Part shown: positions 16,830 to 27,553 of the stretch, one piece after another
How positions within the stretch are numbered: position 1 is the stretch's first letter
Layout of the letters: the number at the start of each line of letters is the position of its first letter
NCBI RefSeq assembly: GCF_001894945.1
Contig: NZ_BCXE01000013.1
Span: forward strand, 94,925 to 158,924
Origin: Rhodococcus ruber NBRC 15591
GTDB taxonomy: Bacteria > Actinomycetota > Actinomycetes > Mycobacteriales > Mycobacteriaceae
Length of the DNA stretch: 64,000 nt
Reading direction: 5' to 3'
The notes under the pieces: generated by a model
Told to the model about the DNA's origin: nothing
Database searches by the model: none
What the model saw: only the letters and a program-made list of their open reading frames with translations
Made by a program: the position numbers and the translations under genes

Positions 16830-17498
16830 ATGCCGGAAACTGGGCTGATGACGATGTTCACCCCCATCAGCCCGGCCGTCCTTGCCGACGCCATCGCCGA
16901 GCGCGCCGCCGGGCACCACGGACGGGTGTGTGTCGCGATCTCCGCCGCCGACGCGGCCGCACCGCTGGATCTGGCCGAGCAGGTGGCCGCCCGCCTGCGC
17001 GTCGAGGGGCGGCCGGCGGCCGTGCTGTCGCTGCACGACTTCGTGCGCCCGGCCTCGCTCCGGTTCGAGCACGGGCGCACCGACCAGGAGAGCTACCGCG
17101 CGAACTGGTTCGACTTCGGGGCGCTCGACCGCGAAGTGGTCCGGGGCCTGCGGGAGAACGGACGGTGGCTGCCGAAACTGTGGGACGAGGTGGAGGACCG
17201 GTCGGCACGCGCGCGGCGGATCGACGCTCCCGACGGTCAGGTGCTGACGATCGCCGGGCCCATGCTGCTCGGTCGGGGACTGGGCTTCGACGTCACGGTG
17301 CACCTCGCGATGTCGCAGGCCGCGTTGGATCGGCTGACGCCCGCCGAGGACCGCTGGACGATCCCGCCACTGCTCGGGCACGACGCCGCGACGGCCGCCG
17401 ACGCCGACATCGTCGTGCGGTACGACCACCCGGACCGGCCGGCGATGCACGCTGCCGGTGCGGTCGGCGGGGACCGGCGAGCCGGGCGGGGGCGATGA
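16830..17498 (+). CDS. Uridine kinase-like protein with degenerate P-loop
   Basis: A 222-residue protein with the layout of actinobacterial uridine kinase-like NTPases: first strand VCVAIS, a substrate segment VLSLHDFVRPAS, the tryptophan/tyrosine-rich YRANWFDFGAL region, a GPMLLGRGL strand and a C-terminal ADIVVRYDHPDRP. Where the Walker A glycines, lysine and serine should be (residues 36-47), it reads ISAADAAAPLDL, with no Gly-Lys-Ser/Thr, so ATP binding of the normal type is unlikely. ATG 16830 is taken as start; ATG 16848 or 16854 are also possible. The last codons are made of the first copy of a 25-bp tandem repeat. Confidence 0.6.
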   Translation: MPETGLMTMFTPISPAVLADAIAERAAGHHGRVCVAISAADAAAPLDLAEQVAARLRVEGRPAAVLSLHDFVRPASLRFEHGRTDQESYRANWFDFGALDREVVRGLRENGRWLPKLWDEVEDRSARARRIDAPDGQVLTIAGPMLLGRGLGFDVTVHLAMSQAALDRLTPAEDRWTIPPLLGHDAATAADADIVVRYDHPDRPAMHAAGAVGGDRRAGRGR

Positions 17499-17565
17499 AC
17501 CCGTGACCGGGCGGGGGCGATGAACCCGTGACCGGGCGGGGGCGATGAACCCGTGACCGGGCGGG
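17482..17565. repeat. 25-bp tandem repeat, 3.4 copies
   Basis: Perfect copies occupy 17482-17506, 17507-17531 and 17532-17556, with a 9-bp partial to 17565. The first copy supplies the stop codon of the upstream gene. An 18-bp piece overlapping the unit junction recurs at 24580-24597, after another gene end. The remaining DNA to 17668 shows no gene. Confidence 0.95.
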
Positions 17566-17668
17566 CCCGGAGGCCGGACAGCCGGAAGACCGCACACACG
17601 TGCCGCCTGGTCGAGCCCGGGCCGGCGACGAACGGACCCTCCGCGCGCCGCGGCCCTTGTCCCCGCCG

Positions 17669-18151
17669 TCAGAGCTTGTAGCCGATCGTCCGCAGCAGGG
17701 CCTTGCGGTCGGCGACATCGGCGCTCGTCTCCACGCCCACGGGCGGGTTTCCGTCGATCACCCCGGCGATGCCCCGACCGAGATCGGTCTCGGCGACGAT
17801 GATCTCGACCGGGTTGGCCGTGGCGCAGAAGATGCCGCAGACCTCCGGTACCTGCTTCAACGTGTTCAGGAAGTTCACCGGGTACCCGTCCTCGACGAAC
17901 ACGAAGAACGAGTGACCCGCGCCCACCGCCAGGGCGTTGCGCCGGGCCAACTCGACGAGCCGGTCGTCGTTGCCGGAGAAGCGCACGAGGCGAGGCCCGG
18001 ACGCCTCGCAGAACGCCACGCCGAACCGCAGGTGAGGACTCACCCCGGCCAGTGCTTCGTGCAGATCCTCGACGGTCTTGACGAAGTGGGCCTGCCCGAC
18101 GACGACGTTCATGTCGTCGGGCTTGTCGATCGCCACGATGTGCAACTCCAC
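17669..18151 (-). CDS. Adenosine-specific kinase (DUF355 family)
   Basis: A 160-residue protein with the compact fold of the adenosine-specific kinase family first described in Pyrobaculum. The hallmark stretches are visible: [63 protein letters not shown] and [15 protein letters not shown]. The start is GTG 18151, behind GAGGAGG; a longer frame to 18355 has no ribosome site. The family is common in archaea and scattered in bacteria. It faces the ligase/E1/E2/ACP operon across a 299-bp gap, so it may share control with it. The physiological role is unsettled. Confidence 0.85.
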   Translation of the reverse strand: MELHIVAIDKPDDMNVVVGQAHFVKTVEDLHEALAGVSPHLRFGVAFCEASGPRLVRFSGNDDRLVELARRNALAVGAGHSFFVFVEDGYPVNFLNTLKQVPEVCGIFCATANPVEIIVAETDLGRGIAGVIDGNPPVGVETSADVADRKALLRTIGYKL

Positions 18152-18379
18152 GATCGCCTCCTCGGATGCCCTGCGGACCGACAGACGTCGCCAGTCAGTC
18201 TGCCCGGCCGCGCCCCTCGGGGCAACGATCCCGCAGTCGGCGCCGAACGGAAGCTCTACCGCCGAACCTTCGGCGGGCGTCCCGGCACGGAGCATCCCGA
18301 TCCGACCGTCCGGAGGACTTTCTCCCTCGGACCCGGGCGGGTCGACCGCCGGCACCGCACGCCCACGATGCGGGGCGTG

Positions 18380-18396
18380 AGGACCAATGCCCCTAT
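18380..18396 (+). promoter_or_regulatory. Possible DevR/DosR-like box
   Basis: The sequence AGGACCAATGCCCCTAT resembles the GGGAC-N4-GGCCC half-conserved form of DevR/DosR boxes, with two mismatches, 55-70 bp upstream of the ligase start. It would fit hypoxia control of the operon. The rest of the 299-bp gap shows only a small hairpin near 18256-18272 and no gene. Confidence 0.3.
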
Positions 18397-18450
18397 GCCG
18401 GTCGTCCGGGGCGGCGCATGATCGGCTCGACGCGAACGGAGGGAGCGGCC

Positions 18451-20243
<1,793 letters not shown>

Positions 20244-20247
<4 letters not shown>

Positions 20248-21257
20248 CCAGCGACCGGATCGGCGCTCACGCCGCCGGATTCCCCTACGACCGCGAGTTC
20301 GCGCTCCGGCTGCTGGCCGACATGCTGCGCATCCGGCGGATGGAGGAGAAGGCCGCCGAACTCTACGGCGCCGGCAAGATCCGCGGATTCCTGCACCTGT
20401 ACGTGGGGGAGGAGGCCGTGGCAGTCGGGGCCCTGCACGCACTCGATCGCGGCGACACCGTCGTCGGTACCTACCGTGAACACGGGCACGCCCTCATCCA
20501 CGGGTTGTCCATGAACGCGATCATGGCCGAGATGTTCGGCAAGCAGGAAGGCTGCTCCCGCGGTCGCGGCGGTTCGATGCACCTGTTCGACGCCGCCACC
20601 CGCTTCTACGGCGGCAACGCGATCGTCGGTGGCGGCCTGCCGCTGGCGGTGGGCCTGGCGCTGGCCGACAAGATGCAGTCGGCCTCGAGGGTCACCGCCT
20701 GCTTCTTCGGCGAGGGAGCGATGGCCGAGGGCGCGTTCCACGAAGCGCTCAACCTCGCGGCCCTGTGGCAGCTGCCGGTCCTGTTCTGCTGCGAGAACAA
20801 CCTGTACGCCATGGGCACCGCCCTGGCCCGGTCCGAATCGCAGACCGACCTGTGCGCCAAGGCCGCCGCGTTCGGTGTCCCCACCCTCCGGACGGACGGG
20901 ATGGACGTGCTCGCCGTCCACGAGACGGCCCGGGCCGGGGTCTCCCACGTCCGCAGCACCGGCGGACCGATGTTCGTCGAGTTCCAGACCTACCGATTCC
21001 GCGCCCATTCGATGTTCGATCCCGAACTCTACCGGGACAAGGCCGAGGTCGAACGCTGGAAGGAACGCGGCCCCATCCACACGTTCTCGGCGCGGCTGAA
21101 GGCGCTGAATCTGCTGACCGAGGAACAGTTCCTGCACCTCGACGCGCAGGCCACGGCCGAGGTCGACGCCGCCGTCGCCTTCGCCGAGGCCGGCACCTGG
21201 GAGCCGGAGTCCGACCTCCTGCGCGATGTGACCACACCGGCCGGGGAGGCGCCGTGA
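20244..21257 (+). CDS. 2-oxoacid dehydrogenase E1 component, alpha subunit
   Basis: A 337-residue thiamine diphosphate-dependent E1alpha of the pyruvate/acetoin dehydrogenase type. It has the substrate-entry segment [21 protein letters not shown], the phosphorylation-loop-like RGRGGSMH, and the ThDP/Mg motif [15 protein letters not shown] followed by CENN. The ATG lies in the stop of the ligase gene, and its own stop overlaps the E1beta start. Length and motifs fit PdhA or AcoA; the sequence alone does not decide between pyruvate, acetoin or another 2-oxoacid. Confidence 0.92.
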
Positions 21258-22228
21258 AACTCAGCTATCGCGAAGCCCTGCGCGCCGCCCTGCACGACGC
21301 GCTCAGCACCGACCCGCGAGTGTTCCTGATGGGGGAGGACATCGGGCGGTACGGCGGCACGTACGCCGTGACCAAGGGCCTGCTCGACGAGTTCGGACCC
21401 GAACGCATCCGGGACACCCCACTGTCGGAACTGGGGTTCGTCGGCGCGGGCATCGGGGCGGCCCTCGGCGGGATGCGCCCCGTCGTCGAGATCATGACCG
21501 TCAACTTCAGCCTGCTCGCCCTCGATCAGATCGTGAACACCGCCGCCGCGCTGCGCCACATGTCGGGCGGCCAGTTCTCCGTGCCGATCGTGATCCGCAT
21601 GGCCACCGGGGCCGGACGGCAACTGGCCGCGCAGCACTCGCACAGCCTCGAGGCGTGGTACGCACACATCCCCGGCATCCGGGTCCTGGCCCCGGCAACC
21701 GTGCAGGACGCCCGCGGAATGCTCGCCCCCGCCCTGGCGGATCCGGACCCGGTCGTCGTGTTCGAGCACGCCCTGCTCTACAACACCACCGCCGACGTCG
21801 ACCCCGACGAACCGGTCGACATCGACCGCGCGCGGGTGCTCCGGCCCGGCGGCGACGTGACCCTCGTCGCCTACGGTGGCACCGTCGGCAAGGCCCTCGC
21901 CGCCGCGGAAACGCTCGCGGGCAGCGGCATCGAGGCCGAGGTCGTCGACCTGCGGGTGCTGCGTCCGCTCGACACCGCCACCGTCGTGGACTCCGTCCGC
22001 CGCACCCATCGGGTGGTGGTCGTCGACGAAGGCTGGCGCAGCGTCGGCCTCGCCGCCGAAGTGACCACCCGGATCGTCGAGGAGGCGTTCTACGACCTGG
22101 ACGCGCCCGTGGCCCGGGTGTGCAGCGAAGAGGTGCCGGTGCCCTACGCCCGGCACCTGGAACAGGCGGCGATCCCGCAACCGGAGAAGATCGTCGCCGC
22201 CGTGCTGGCGTTGACGGGCGAGAACTGA
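21254..22228 (+). CDS. 2-oxoacid dehydrogenase E1 component, beta subunit
   Basis: A 324-residue E1beta starting at GTG 21254 in the stop of E1alpha. Typical segments are [47 protein letters not shown], the [12 protein letters not shown] strand, [16 protein letters not shown] and the C-terminal transketolase domain with [15 protein letters not shown]. It completes the alpha2-beta2 E1 enzyme. Coupled translation with E1alpha ensures equal subunits. Confidence 0.93.
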   Translation: MKLSYREALRAALHDALSTDPRVFLMGEDIGRYGGTYAVTKGLLDEFGPERIRDTPLSELGFVGAGIGAALGGMRPVVEIMTVNFSLLALDQIVNTAAALRHMSGGQFSVPIVIRMATGAGRQLAAQHSHSLEAWYAHIPGIRVLAPATVQDARGMLAPALADPDPVVVFEHALLYNTTADVDPDEPVDIDRARVLRPGGDVTLVAYGGTVGKALAAAETLAGSGIEAEVVDLRVLRPLDTATVVDSVRRTHRVVVVDEGWRSVGLAAEVTTRIVEEAFYDLDAPVARVCSEEVPVPYARHLEQAAIPQPEKIVAAVLALTGEN

Positions 22229-22237
22229 GGAGGCGAC

Positions 22238-23470
22238 GTGTTCGAGTTCACCCTGCCGTCCCTCGGCGCCGACATGGACGAGGGCACCCTGACCGAATGG
22301 CGCGTCGCACCCGGTGACACGGTCGAGCGGGGCCAGGTGATCGCCTCGGTGGACACCGCGAAGGCGGAGGTCGAGGTCGAGATCTGGCGGGACGGGGTCG
22401 TCCACCGGCTGCTCGCGCAGCCGGGCGTGACCCTGCCGGTCGGCGCGGCGATGGCCACGATGCTCGAACCCGGGGAGGACGCTCCGCCCGTCGACGGGAT
22501 CCCGGCGTCCGAGGCCCCGGCTGCGACACCCGTCCCCGCACCGGCTGTGGCGGCCCCCGTTCCCGCGCCCGCCGGTGCGGCCCCCGCCACCCGGCCCGCG
22601 CCGGCCGCGCGGCGGCGGATCTCGCCGGCCGCCCGCCGGCAGGCCCGGGCGCTGGGCGTCGACCTCGACACCGTGACCGGCACCGGGCCCTGGCAGTCGG
22701 TGACGATCGAGGACGTCGATCGGGCGGCGGCCGCCCGTACCGCGGTCGCATCCGCCGCCCCGGCGCCCCCGCCCGCCGCGGCTCCGGCGAAGACCCCCGT
22801 CGACAAGGCCGCCGAGATGCGCCGCGCCGTCGCATCCGCGATGGGACGGTCCAAGCGGGAGATCCCGCACTACTACCTCTCGGAGCAGATTCCGCTCACA
22901 CGCGCCCTCGACTGGCTCACCGACTACAACGCGCAACGGCCGGTCACCGAGCGCGTCCTGCTTGCGGCGCTGCTGATCAAGGCGGTCGCGCTGGCCACCC
23001 GGCGCTGTCCGGAGATGAGCGGATTCTGGACCGACGACGAGTTCCACCCGGCCCCGGCCACACACGTGGGGGTGGCGGTCTCCCTGCGCCAGGGTGGGCT
23101 GATCGCCCCGGCGATCCACGACGTCGCCGACCTCGCCCTGCCCGAACTCATGGCGGCTCTCGCCGACCTCGTCAAGCGCGCCCGGGCCGGATCGTTGCGC
23201 AGCTCGGAGATGTCCGACCCCACCGTCACCGTGACCAACCTCGGGGAGGAGAGCGTGGAGTCGGTGTACGGGGTGATCTACCCGCCGCAGGTCGCGCTGG
23301 TCGGTTTCGGCAAGCCGACACGGCGCCCGTGGGTCGACGGCGACACCGTGCGGCCCGTATCGGCGGTCACCGCGACCCTGGCCGCCGACCATCGGGTCAG
23401 CGACGGCCGGCGCGGCGCCCTGTTCCTGACCGAGATCGCCGAACTGCTCCAGCACCCCGAACGACTGTGA
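22238..23470 (+). CDS. Dihydrolipoamide acyltransferase, E2 component
   Basis: A 410-residue E2 with one N-terminal lipoyl domain (1-80; Lys42 in SVDTAKAEVEVE is the lipoylation site), an Ala/Pro-rich linker, a peripheral subunit-binding domain (about 125-160, RRRISPAARRQARALG) and the catalytic acyltransferase domain (about 190-410) with His385 and Asp389 in ADHRVSDG. The catalytic core begins with REIPHYYLSEQIPL. GTG start behind GAGGAGG, 9 bp after E1beta. No E3 (lipoamide dehydrogenase) gene is in the operon, so a shared E3 must be used, or the acyl group may have a different fate. Confidence 0.92.
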   Translation: MFEFTLPSLGADMDEGTLTEWRVAPGDTVERGQVIASVDTAKAEVEVEIWRDGVVHRLLAQPGVTLPVGAAMATMLEPGEDAPPVDGIPASEAPAATPVPAPAVAAPVPAPAGAAPATRPAPAARRRISPAARRQARALGVDLDTVTGTGPWQSVTIEDVDRAAAARTAVASAAPAPPPAAAPAKTPVDKAAEMRRAVASAMGRSKREIPHYYLSEQIPLTRALDWLTDYNAQRPVTERVLLAALLIKAVALATRRCPEMSGFWTDDEFHPAPATHVGVAVSLRQGGLIAPAIHDVADLALPELMAALADLVKRARAGSLRSSEMSDPTVTVTNLGEESVESVYGVIYPPQVALVGFGKPTRRPWVDGDTVRPVSAVTATLAADHRVSDGRRGALFLTEIAELLQHPERL

Positions 23471-23479
23471 GGTGAGATC

Positions 23480-23752
23480 GTGACCACCGACGAGACCGCT
23501 ACCGGCGAACCCGCCGACCTCCGCGCCGCCGTCGTCGCCGCGATCGCCGACGTCGCCCCCGAGATCGAGGATCTCGAACTGGCGGGGGACCGGCCGCTGC
23601 GCCAACAGGTCGACCTCGACTCGATGGACTGGCTGAACGTGCTGATCGGCCTGCGATCGTCGCTCGGAGTGGACATCCCCGAGGCGGACTACGCGCACCT
23701 GAGCACGCTCGACGGTCTCGTCGACTATCTGGCGCAGCGCCTCGGCCAGTGA
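23480..23752 (+). CDS. Free-standing acyl carrier protein
   Basis: A 90-residue acidic four-helix carrier protein with the phosphopantetheine attachment motif DLDSMDW (Ser48) and the typical helix III region VDIPEADYAHLSTLDGLVDYL. The GTG start is 9 bp after the E2 stop and has a GAGGTGAG ribosome site. It is not beside fatty acid synthase or polyketide genes, so it is unlikely to be the housekeeping ACP. Its place as the last catalytic member of an acyl ligase/E1/E2 operon suggests that acyl groups made by the ligase or by E2 are loaded onto it. That link is inference. Confidence 0.88.
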   Translation: MTTDETATGEPADLRAAVVAAIADVAPEIEDLELAGDRPLRQQVDLDSMDWLNVLIGLRSSLGVDIPEADYAHLSTLDGLVDYLAQRLGQ

Positions 23753-23826
23753 ACCCCCCGGATCGGGTCCCCGACCGCCCGGCCGGGTGCATGCTGGGGA
23801 GTGCAACGACCGACGAGGATGCAGTC

Positions 23827-24585
23827 GTGGACGGGGACATGGCCGGGAACAACCCTCTGTGTGGGCGAGTCGGAGAGATCGCCGTGGCGCTGCGGAGGCT
23901 GTCCGACTCGCTCGACGAGGGCGACGAGCTGCCCGAACTCCTGCGGCGGCTCGTCGGCAACGTCGTGAAGATCGTGCCCGACGCCGGGAGCGCAGGGGTG
24001 ACGGTGGTACGGAACGGTCGGCTCGAGACCGAGGTCTGCAGCAATCCGCTGGTCTACGAACTCGACCACGCGCAGTTCCTCGCCGGGGCAGGGCCGTGCC
24101 TCGACGCGGCGCGGAGCGGCCGGGTGGTCCGCGCGGACCGCGCGGAAACGCGGCGACGCTGGCCGGAATTCGCGGAGCGCGCGGAACAGTTCGGGACGGC
24201 GAGCTCACTGGCCGCCCCCCTGCGGATCGACGAGGAGACAGCCGGCTCGTTCAACCTCTACAGCGAGCACGACCACGGATTCGACTCGCTGGACGAGACG
24301 CTGGTGGAGGTGTTCACGACGGCTGTGGAAACCGCGCTGCGGCAGGCCCGACGCGGTGCCCGCGCCCGGGCGGAGATCGCGCAACTCGGTCGCGCCCTGC
24401 GGTCGCGTCCGACGATCGACCGCGCAGTCGGGATCGTCATGGCCGCTCGCGGACTGACCGCCGAGGAGGCCTTCGCCGTGCTGGTGCGGCAGTCGCAGCA
24501 CGAGAACGTCAAGCTGCGCGACATCGCGGCCCGCCTCGTCGCCCGGCCCGTCCCCACCGGTCGGCCCCCACGCCCGGGGCCGTGA
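23827..24585 (+). CDS. GAF and ANTAR domain regulator
   Basis: A protein of about 252 residues. A GAF sensor domain (about 10-170) is followed by a C-terminal ANTAR RNA-binding domain (about 180-235; SRPTIDRAVGIVMAARGLTAEEAFAVL, then QSQHENVKLRDIA). ANTAR proteins prevent transcription termination by binding paired hairpins in leader RNA. The start is uncertain: GTG 23749 overlaps the ACP stop, ATG 23791 is possible, and GTG 23827 has an AGGA upstream and begins just before the conserved part. It may be the last gene of the ACP operon or start its own transcript. The stop lies within a sequence shared with the 17482 repeat. Confidence 0.85.
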   Translation: MDGDMAGNNPLCGRVGEIAVALRRLSDSLDEGDELPELLRRLVGNVVKIVPDAGSAGVTVVRNGRLETEVCSNPLVYELDHAQFLAGAGPCLDAARSGRVVRADRAETRRRWPEFAERAEQFGTASSLAAPLRIDEETAGSFNLYSEHDHGFDSLDETLVEVFTTAVETALRQARRGARARAEIAQLGRALRSRPTIDRAVGIVMAARGLTAEEAFAVLVRQSQHENVKLRDIAARLVARPVPTGRPPRPGP

Positions 24586-24650
24586 CCGGGCGGGGGCCCA
24601 CCCGGTGAGGTACGGCCCGCCGCCGATTCGGGAAGAACCCCGAAAGCGAG

Positions 24651-24675
24651 GTTTCGCCGGTGTGCCCGGAGGTAT
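24651..24675 (+). promoter_or_regulatory. SigB/SigF-like promoter of the DUF4383 gene
   Basis: GTTT at 24651-24654, a 15-nt spacer and AGGTAT at 24670-24675, one base off the GGGTAT consensus, 60 nt before the start codon. Confidence 0.4.
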
Positions 24676-24735
24676 CACTCCGACAGCCGCAGCCGATCCG
24701 GCTCCGGTCACGTGTTCGAACGAAAGGAGCCGGCC

Positions 24736-25200
24736 ATGGCCGAGCACGCAGGACGAACTATGACCCGGACACCGGTGCAGACAGCCGCCCTCGCTGTCGG
24801 CGTGGTGTTCCTCCTCGTCGGCATTCTCGGGTTCATTCCCGGAATCACGACCAACTACGACACCATGACGTTCGCCGGACACGAGTCCGAGGCCCTCCTG
24901 CTCGGGATCTTCGAAGTCTCGATCCTCCACAACATCGTGCATCTGCTCTTCGGCGTGGCGGGCGTCGCGATGGCCCGCACGGTCGGTGCCGCCCGGTCCT
25001 ACCTCATCGGCGGCGGCATCATCTACCTGGTGCTGTGGCTCTACGGCCTGATCATCGACAAGGACAGCTCGGCCAACTTCGTGCCGGTCAACTCCGCCGA
25101 CGACTGGCTGCACTTCGTTCTCGGGGTGGGCATGATCGCCCTCGGCTACCTCCTCACCCGCCGGACCACGACGCACCGCGCCGTGCCCGGTACCCGCTGA
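24736..25200 (+). CDS. DUF4383 family membrane protein
   Basis: A 154-residue protein with four predicted membrane helices (about 15-35, 57-80, 88-110 and 125-145), the DUF4383 pattern; the family signature LHNIVHLLFGVAGVAMA is clear. The ATG at 24736 follows AAAGGAG at 24722-24728; an upstream ATG at 24712 has no ribosome site. Members are common in actinobacteria and often stress-induced, which fits the promoter noted upstream. Biochemical role unknown. Confidence 0.88.
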   Translation: MAEHAGRTMTRTPVQTAALAVGVVFLLVGILGFIPGITTNYDTMTFAGHESEALLLGIFEVSILHNIVHLLFGVAGVAMARTVGAARSYLIGGGIIYLVLWLYGLIIDKDSSANFVPVNSADDWLHFVLGVGMIALGYLLTRRTTTHRAVPGTR

Positions 25201-25217
25201 CCGTCACCCCCCGACCG

Positions 25218-25247
25218 CCGGTCCTCGCCGCTCGCGGCGAGGACCGG
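25218..25247. terminator. Terminator after the DUF4383 gene
   Basis: A 13-bp perfect stem with a CTCG loop, 17 bp after the stop codon. Confidence 0.75.
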
Positions 25248-25320
25248 CCGCGTTTCGCACCACCCCGCCGACGGACACGCGGCGATCGGCCTCGACCGCG
25301 GCGCGCCTGCCGAGCGGCGT

Positions 25321-25404
25321 TCACCTCCGCGGCCCGCTCCGGCGACGCTGGACCACCACGTAGACGACCACTCCGACCAGAATGAGAATTCCCAGAATTT
25401 CCAT
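25321..25404 (-). CDS. Possible 27-residue single-helix membrane peptide
   Basis: An ATG-to-TGA frame of 27 codons whose product is one hydrophobic helix (EILGILILVGVVVYVVVQ) followed by a strongly basic tail (RRRSGPRR), an ideal N-out membrane microprotein. Upstream on the minus strand is GCTT-N15-GGGTAT, one base from the stress promoter consensus, ending about 10 nt before the ATG; no Shine-Dalgarno is seen, so it would be leaderless. The codons are unusually AT-rich for this region. It is the only candidate gene in the 25201-25594 gap, and its reality is unproven. Confidence 0.35.
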   Translation of the reverse strand: MEILGILILVGVVVYVVVQRRRSGPRR

Positions 25405-25594
25405 GACCGTCGGATACCCGCCGTGCCCGAGGTGAAGCAGCACGGTCCGGAGCCGCAGCGAAACTCGTGGCGAGGACCGCGCGGTCGGTCGCGTCGCAGT
25501 GGTCGACCGCCGAATCGGCGTCGCGCACCCGGAACGGGGGCCACAATCGTCCGCATGGATCGCGCGATGGCGCGGCAGACGGGAGTGGCGACCG

Positions 25595-27382
25595 ATGGAG
25601 TGGGGAAATGTACTCGTCGACAGCGCCTGGTGGACGCTGAAGGCGTATGTGATCACAGCGGTGGTGTTCGTCGTCGTGGTGGCGCTGCTCGCACGGGCAA
25701 CCCACTGGGGGCGGCAGTGGTGGCGCATCGCGCAGCCCTACTTCGATCCCCGCCGTGGCCTCGGCCCGCTCGGACTCGTGGCCCTGGTTCTGCTGTTCAC
25801 CGTCTTCGCGGTGCGGGTCAACGTGCTGTTCTCGTACTGGTACAACGACTTCTACACCGCGATCCAGAATCTCGACGAGGCGGCGTTCTGGCGGTTCATG
25901 CGGGTGTTCGCCGTGCTCGCCACCATCCACGTGGCGCGCAGCCTCGTCGCGTACCTGCTCGGCCAGACCCTCGACATCCACTGGCGCACCCACCTGAACA
26001 ACCGGCTCGTCGACACCTGGCTCGACACCGGCGCGTTCTACCGGGACCGGTTCGTCGATCCGCCCGTGGACAACCCCGATCAGCGCATCCAGGTCGACGT
26101 CACCGATTTCGTCACCACCACCCGCATCCTGTCGATGGGAGCGGTCACCGCGGTGCTGTCCATCGTCAGCTTCACCGGCATCCTGTGGGACCTGTCGGGC
26201 CCGATCACCGTCTTCGGCACCGAGATCCCCCGTGCCATGGTGTTCCTGGTCTATCTCTACGTGCTGGTCACCACCGCGGTGGCGTTCTGGATCGGCCGGC
26301 CGCTGATCCGCCTGAACTTCCTCAACGAGAAGCTCGGCGCCACCTACCGCTACGCCCTGGTCCGCGTCCGCGAGTACGGCGAGAACATCGCCTTCTACCG
26401 TGGGGAGGGTGTCGAGCGGGGTGGCCTGCTGAGCCGATTCGCCGCGGTGATCCGCAACTGGTGGCGGATCGTGTTCCGGATCCTGAAGTTCGACGGCTTC
26501 AACCTGACCGTCAACCAGATCGCGGTGATCTTCCCGTTCCTCATCCAGGGGCCGCGACTGTTCGCCGGACAGATCACCCTCGGCGACGTGATGCAGACCG
26601 GCAACGCCTTCGGCCAGGTCCACGAATCGCTGTCCTTCTTCCGCGAGTCCTACGACGACTTCGCCGCGTTCCGGGCCACCACCATCCGGCTCAACGGATT
26701 GCTCGACGCCACCGAGCAGGCGGCGAAGCTGCCCGTCCTCGTCGCGACCGAGCAGGGCGACACACTCGACATGCGCGGTCTCGACGTCCGGACCCCGTCC
26801 GGCCGTCCCCTCGTGACCGGCCTCGACATCGACATCCCGCCCGGCGAGGCCCTGCTCGTGCGCGGCGCTTCCGGCAGCGGCAAGACGACGTTGCTGCGCT
26901 CCCTCGCCGGGCTCTGGCCGTACGCACACGGCCGGATCGCGCGTCCGATCGGCGACGCGCTGTTCCTGTCCCAGGATCCCTACGTGCCGCTCGGGACGCT
27001 GCGCGAAGCCCTGTCCTACCCTCGTCCGCCGATGCCCGACGACGCGCAACTCGGCGAGGTGCTCGACCGCGTGCACCTCGGGCACCTGACCGAACGTCTC
27101 GACGACGACACCGACTGGGCGCGCGTGCTCTCGCCCGGGGAGCAGCAGCGCCTCGGCTTCGCACGAGTCCTGCTGGCCCGGCCGCGCACGGTGTTCCTCG
27201 ACGAGGCCACCGGCGCCGTGGACGAAGGGCTCGAACACGCGCTCTATCGCACCCTCCGCGAGGCCCTGCCGGACAGCGTCATCGTCAGCGTCGGGCACCG
27301 CAGCACCCTCGACACGTTCCACGACCGGGTCCTCGAACTGCAGGGGGAGGGACGCTGGACGGTCACCGAGAGCGTCCGCTGA
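25595..27382 (+). CDS. BacA/SbmA-type ABC transporter with fused ATPase (Rv1819c-like)
   Basis: A 595-residue half-size transporter. An N-terminal membrane domain of the SbmA/BacA type (about 1-330) holds several helices and the conserved YWYNDFYTAIQNLDEAAFWRF and DNPDQRI segments. A C-terminal nucleotide-binding domain (about 380-595) has Walker A GASGSGKTT, signature LSPGEQQRLGFARVLL and Walker B TVFLDEATGAVDEG. In M. tuberculosis the homologous Rv1819c takes up cobalamin and hydrophilic peptides such as bleomycin. ATG 25595 follows GGGAG; an earlier in-frame start at 25499 is unlikely. It stands alone between two terminator-like or gap regions. Confidence 0.88.
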   Translation: MEWGNVLVDSAWWTLKAYVITAVVFVVVVALLARATHWGRQWWRIAQPYFDPRRGLGPLGLVALVLLFTVFAVRVNVLFSYWYNDFYTAIQNLDEAAFWRFMRVFAVLATIHVARSLVAYLLGQTLDIHWRTHLNNRLVDTWLDTGAFYRDRFVDPPVDNPDQRIQVDVTDFVTTTRILSMGAVTAVLSIVSFTGILWDLSGPITVFGTEIPRAMVFLVYLYVLVTTAVAFWIGRPLIRLNFLNEKLGATYRYALVRVREYGENIAFYRGEGVERGGLLSRFAAVIRNWWRIVFRILKFDGFNLTVNQIAVIFPFLIQGPRLFAGQITLGDVMQTGNAFGQVHESLSFFRESYDDFAAFRATTIRLNGLLDATEQAAKLPVLVATEQGDTLDMRGLDVRTPSGRPLVTGLDIDIPPGEALLVRGASGSGKTTLLRSLAGLWPYAHGRIARPIGDALFLSQDPYVPLGTLREALSYPRPPMPDDAQLGEVLDRVHLGHLTERLDDDTDWARVLSPGEQQRLGFARVLLARPRTVFLDEATGAVDEGLEHALYRTLREALPDSVIVSVGHRSTLDTFHDRVLELQGEGRWTVTESVR

Positions 27383-27553
27383 GACCCGGCCGCCCGGCGA
27401 ATCTGCCCGACTCGGGTCCACACCGCGCGGCGACCGAACTACGCTGAAGGATCGGTGACCTCGATGCCGGCGACGGCCGACGGGAACGGCCGGCAGTGGC
27501 ACCGGTGCCCGGTCCCGGGCCGGAATGCGCGTGCGCCAGCCGAGGAGGACACC

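Noticed and set aside
17482..17565. CRISPR array
   Set aside because: Units are directly adjacent without spacers and no cas genes are present.
17620..17668. A second DevR-like box near 17650
   Set aside because: The spacing between half sites is one base short and it lies at the 3' end of the kinase gene.
21029..24208. A 1059-codon minus-strand frame across the E1/E2/ACP genes
   Set aside because: Shadow of the real plus-strand genes; repetitive Gly/Arg/Asp product without domain features.
23749..24585. GAF-ANTAR protein starting at GTG 23749
   Set aside because: Possible by overlap with the ACP stop, but the extra 26 residues are not family-like; kept as an alternative only.
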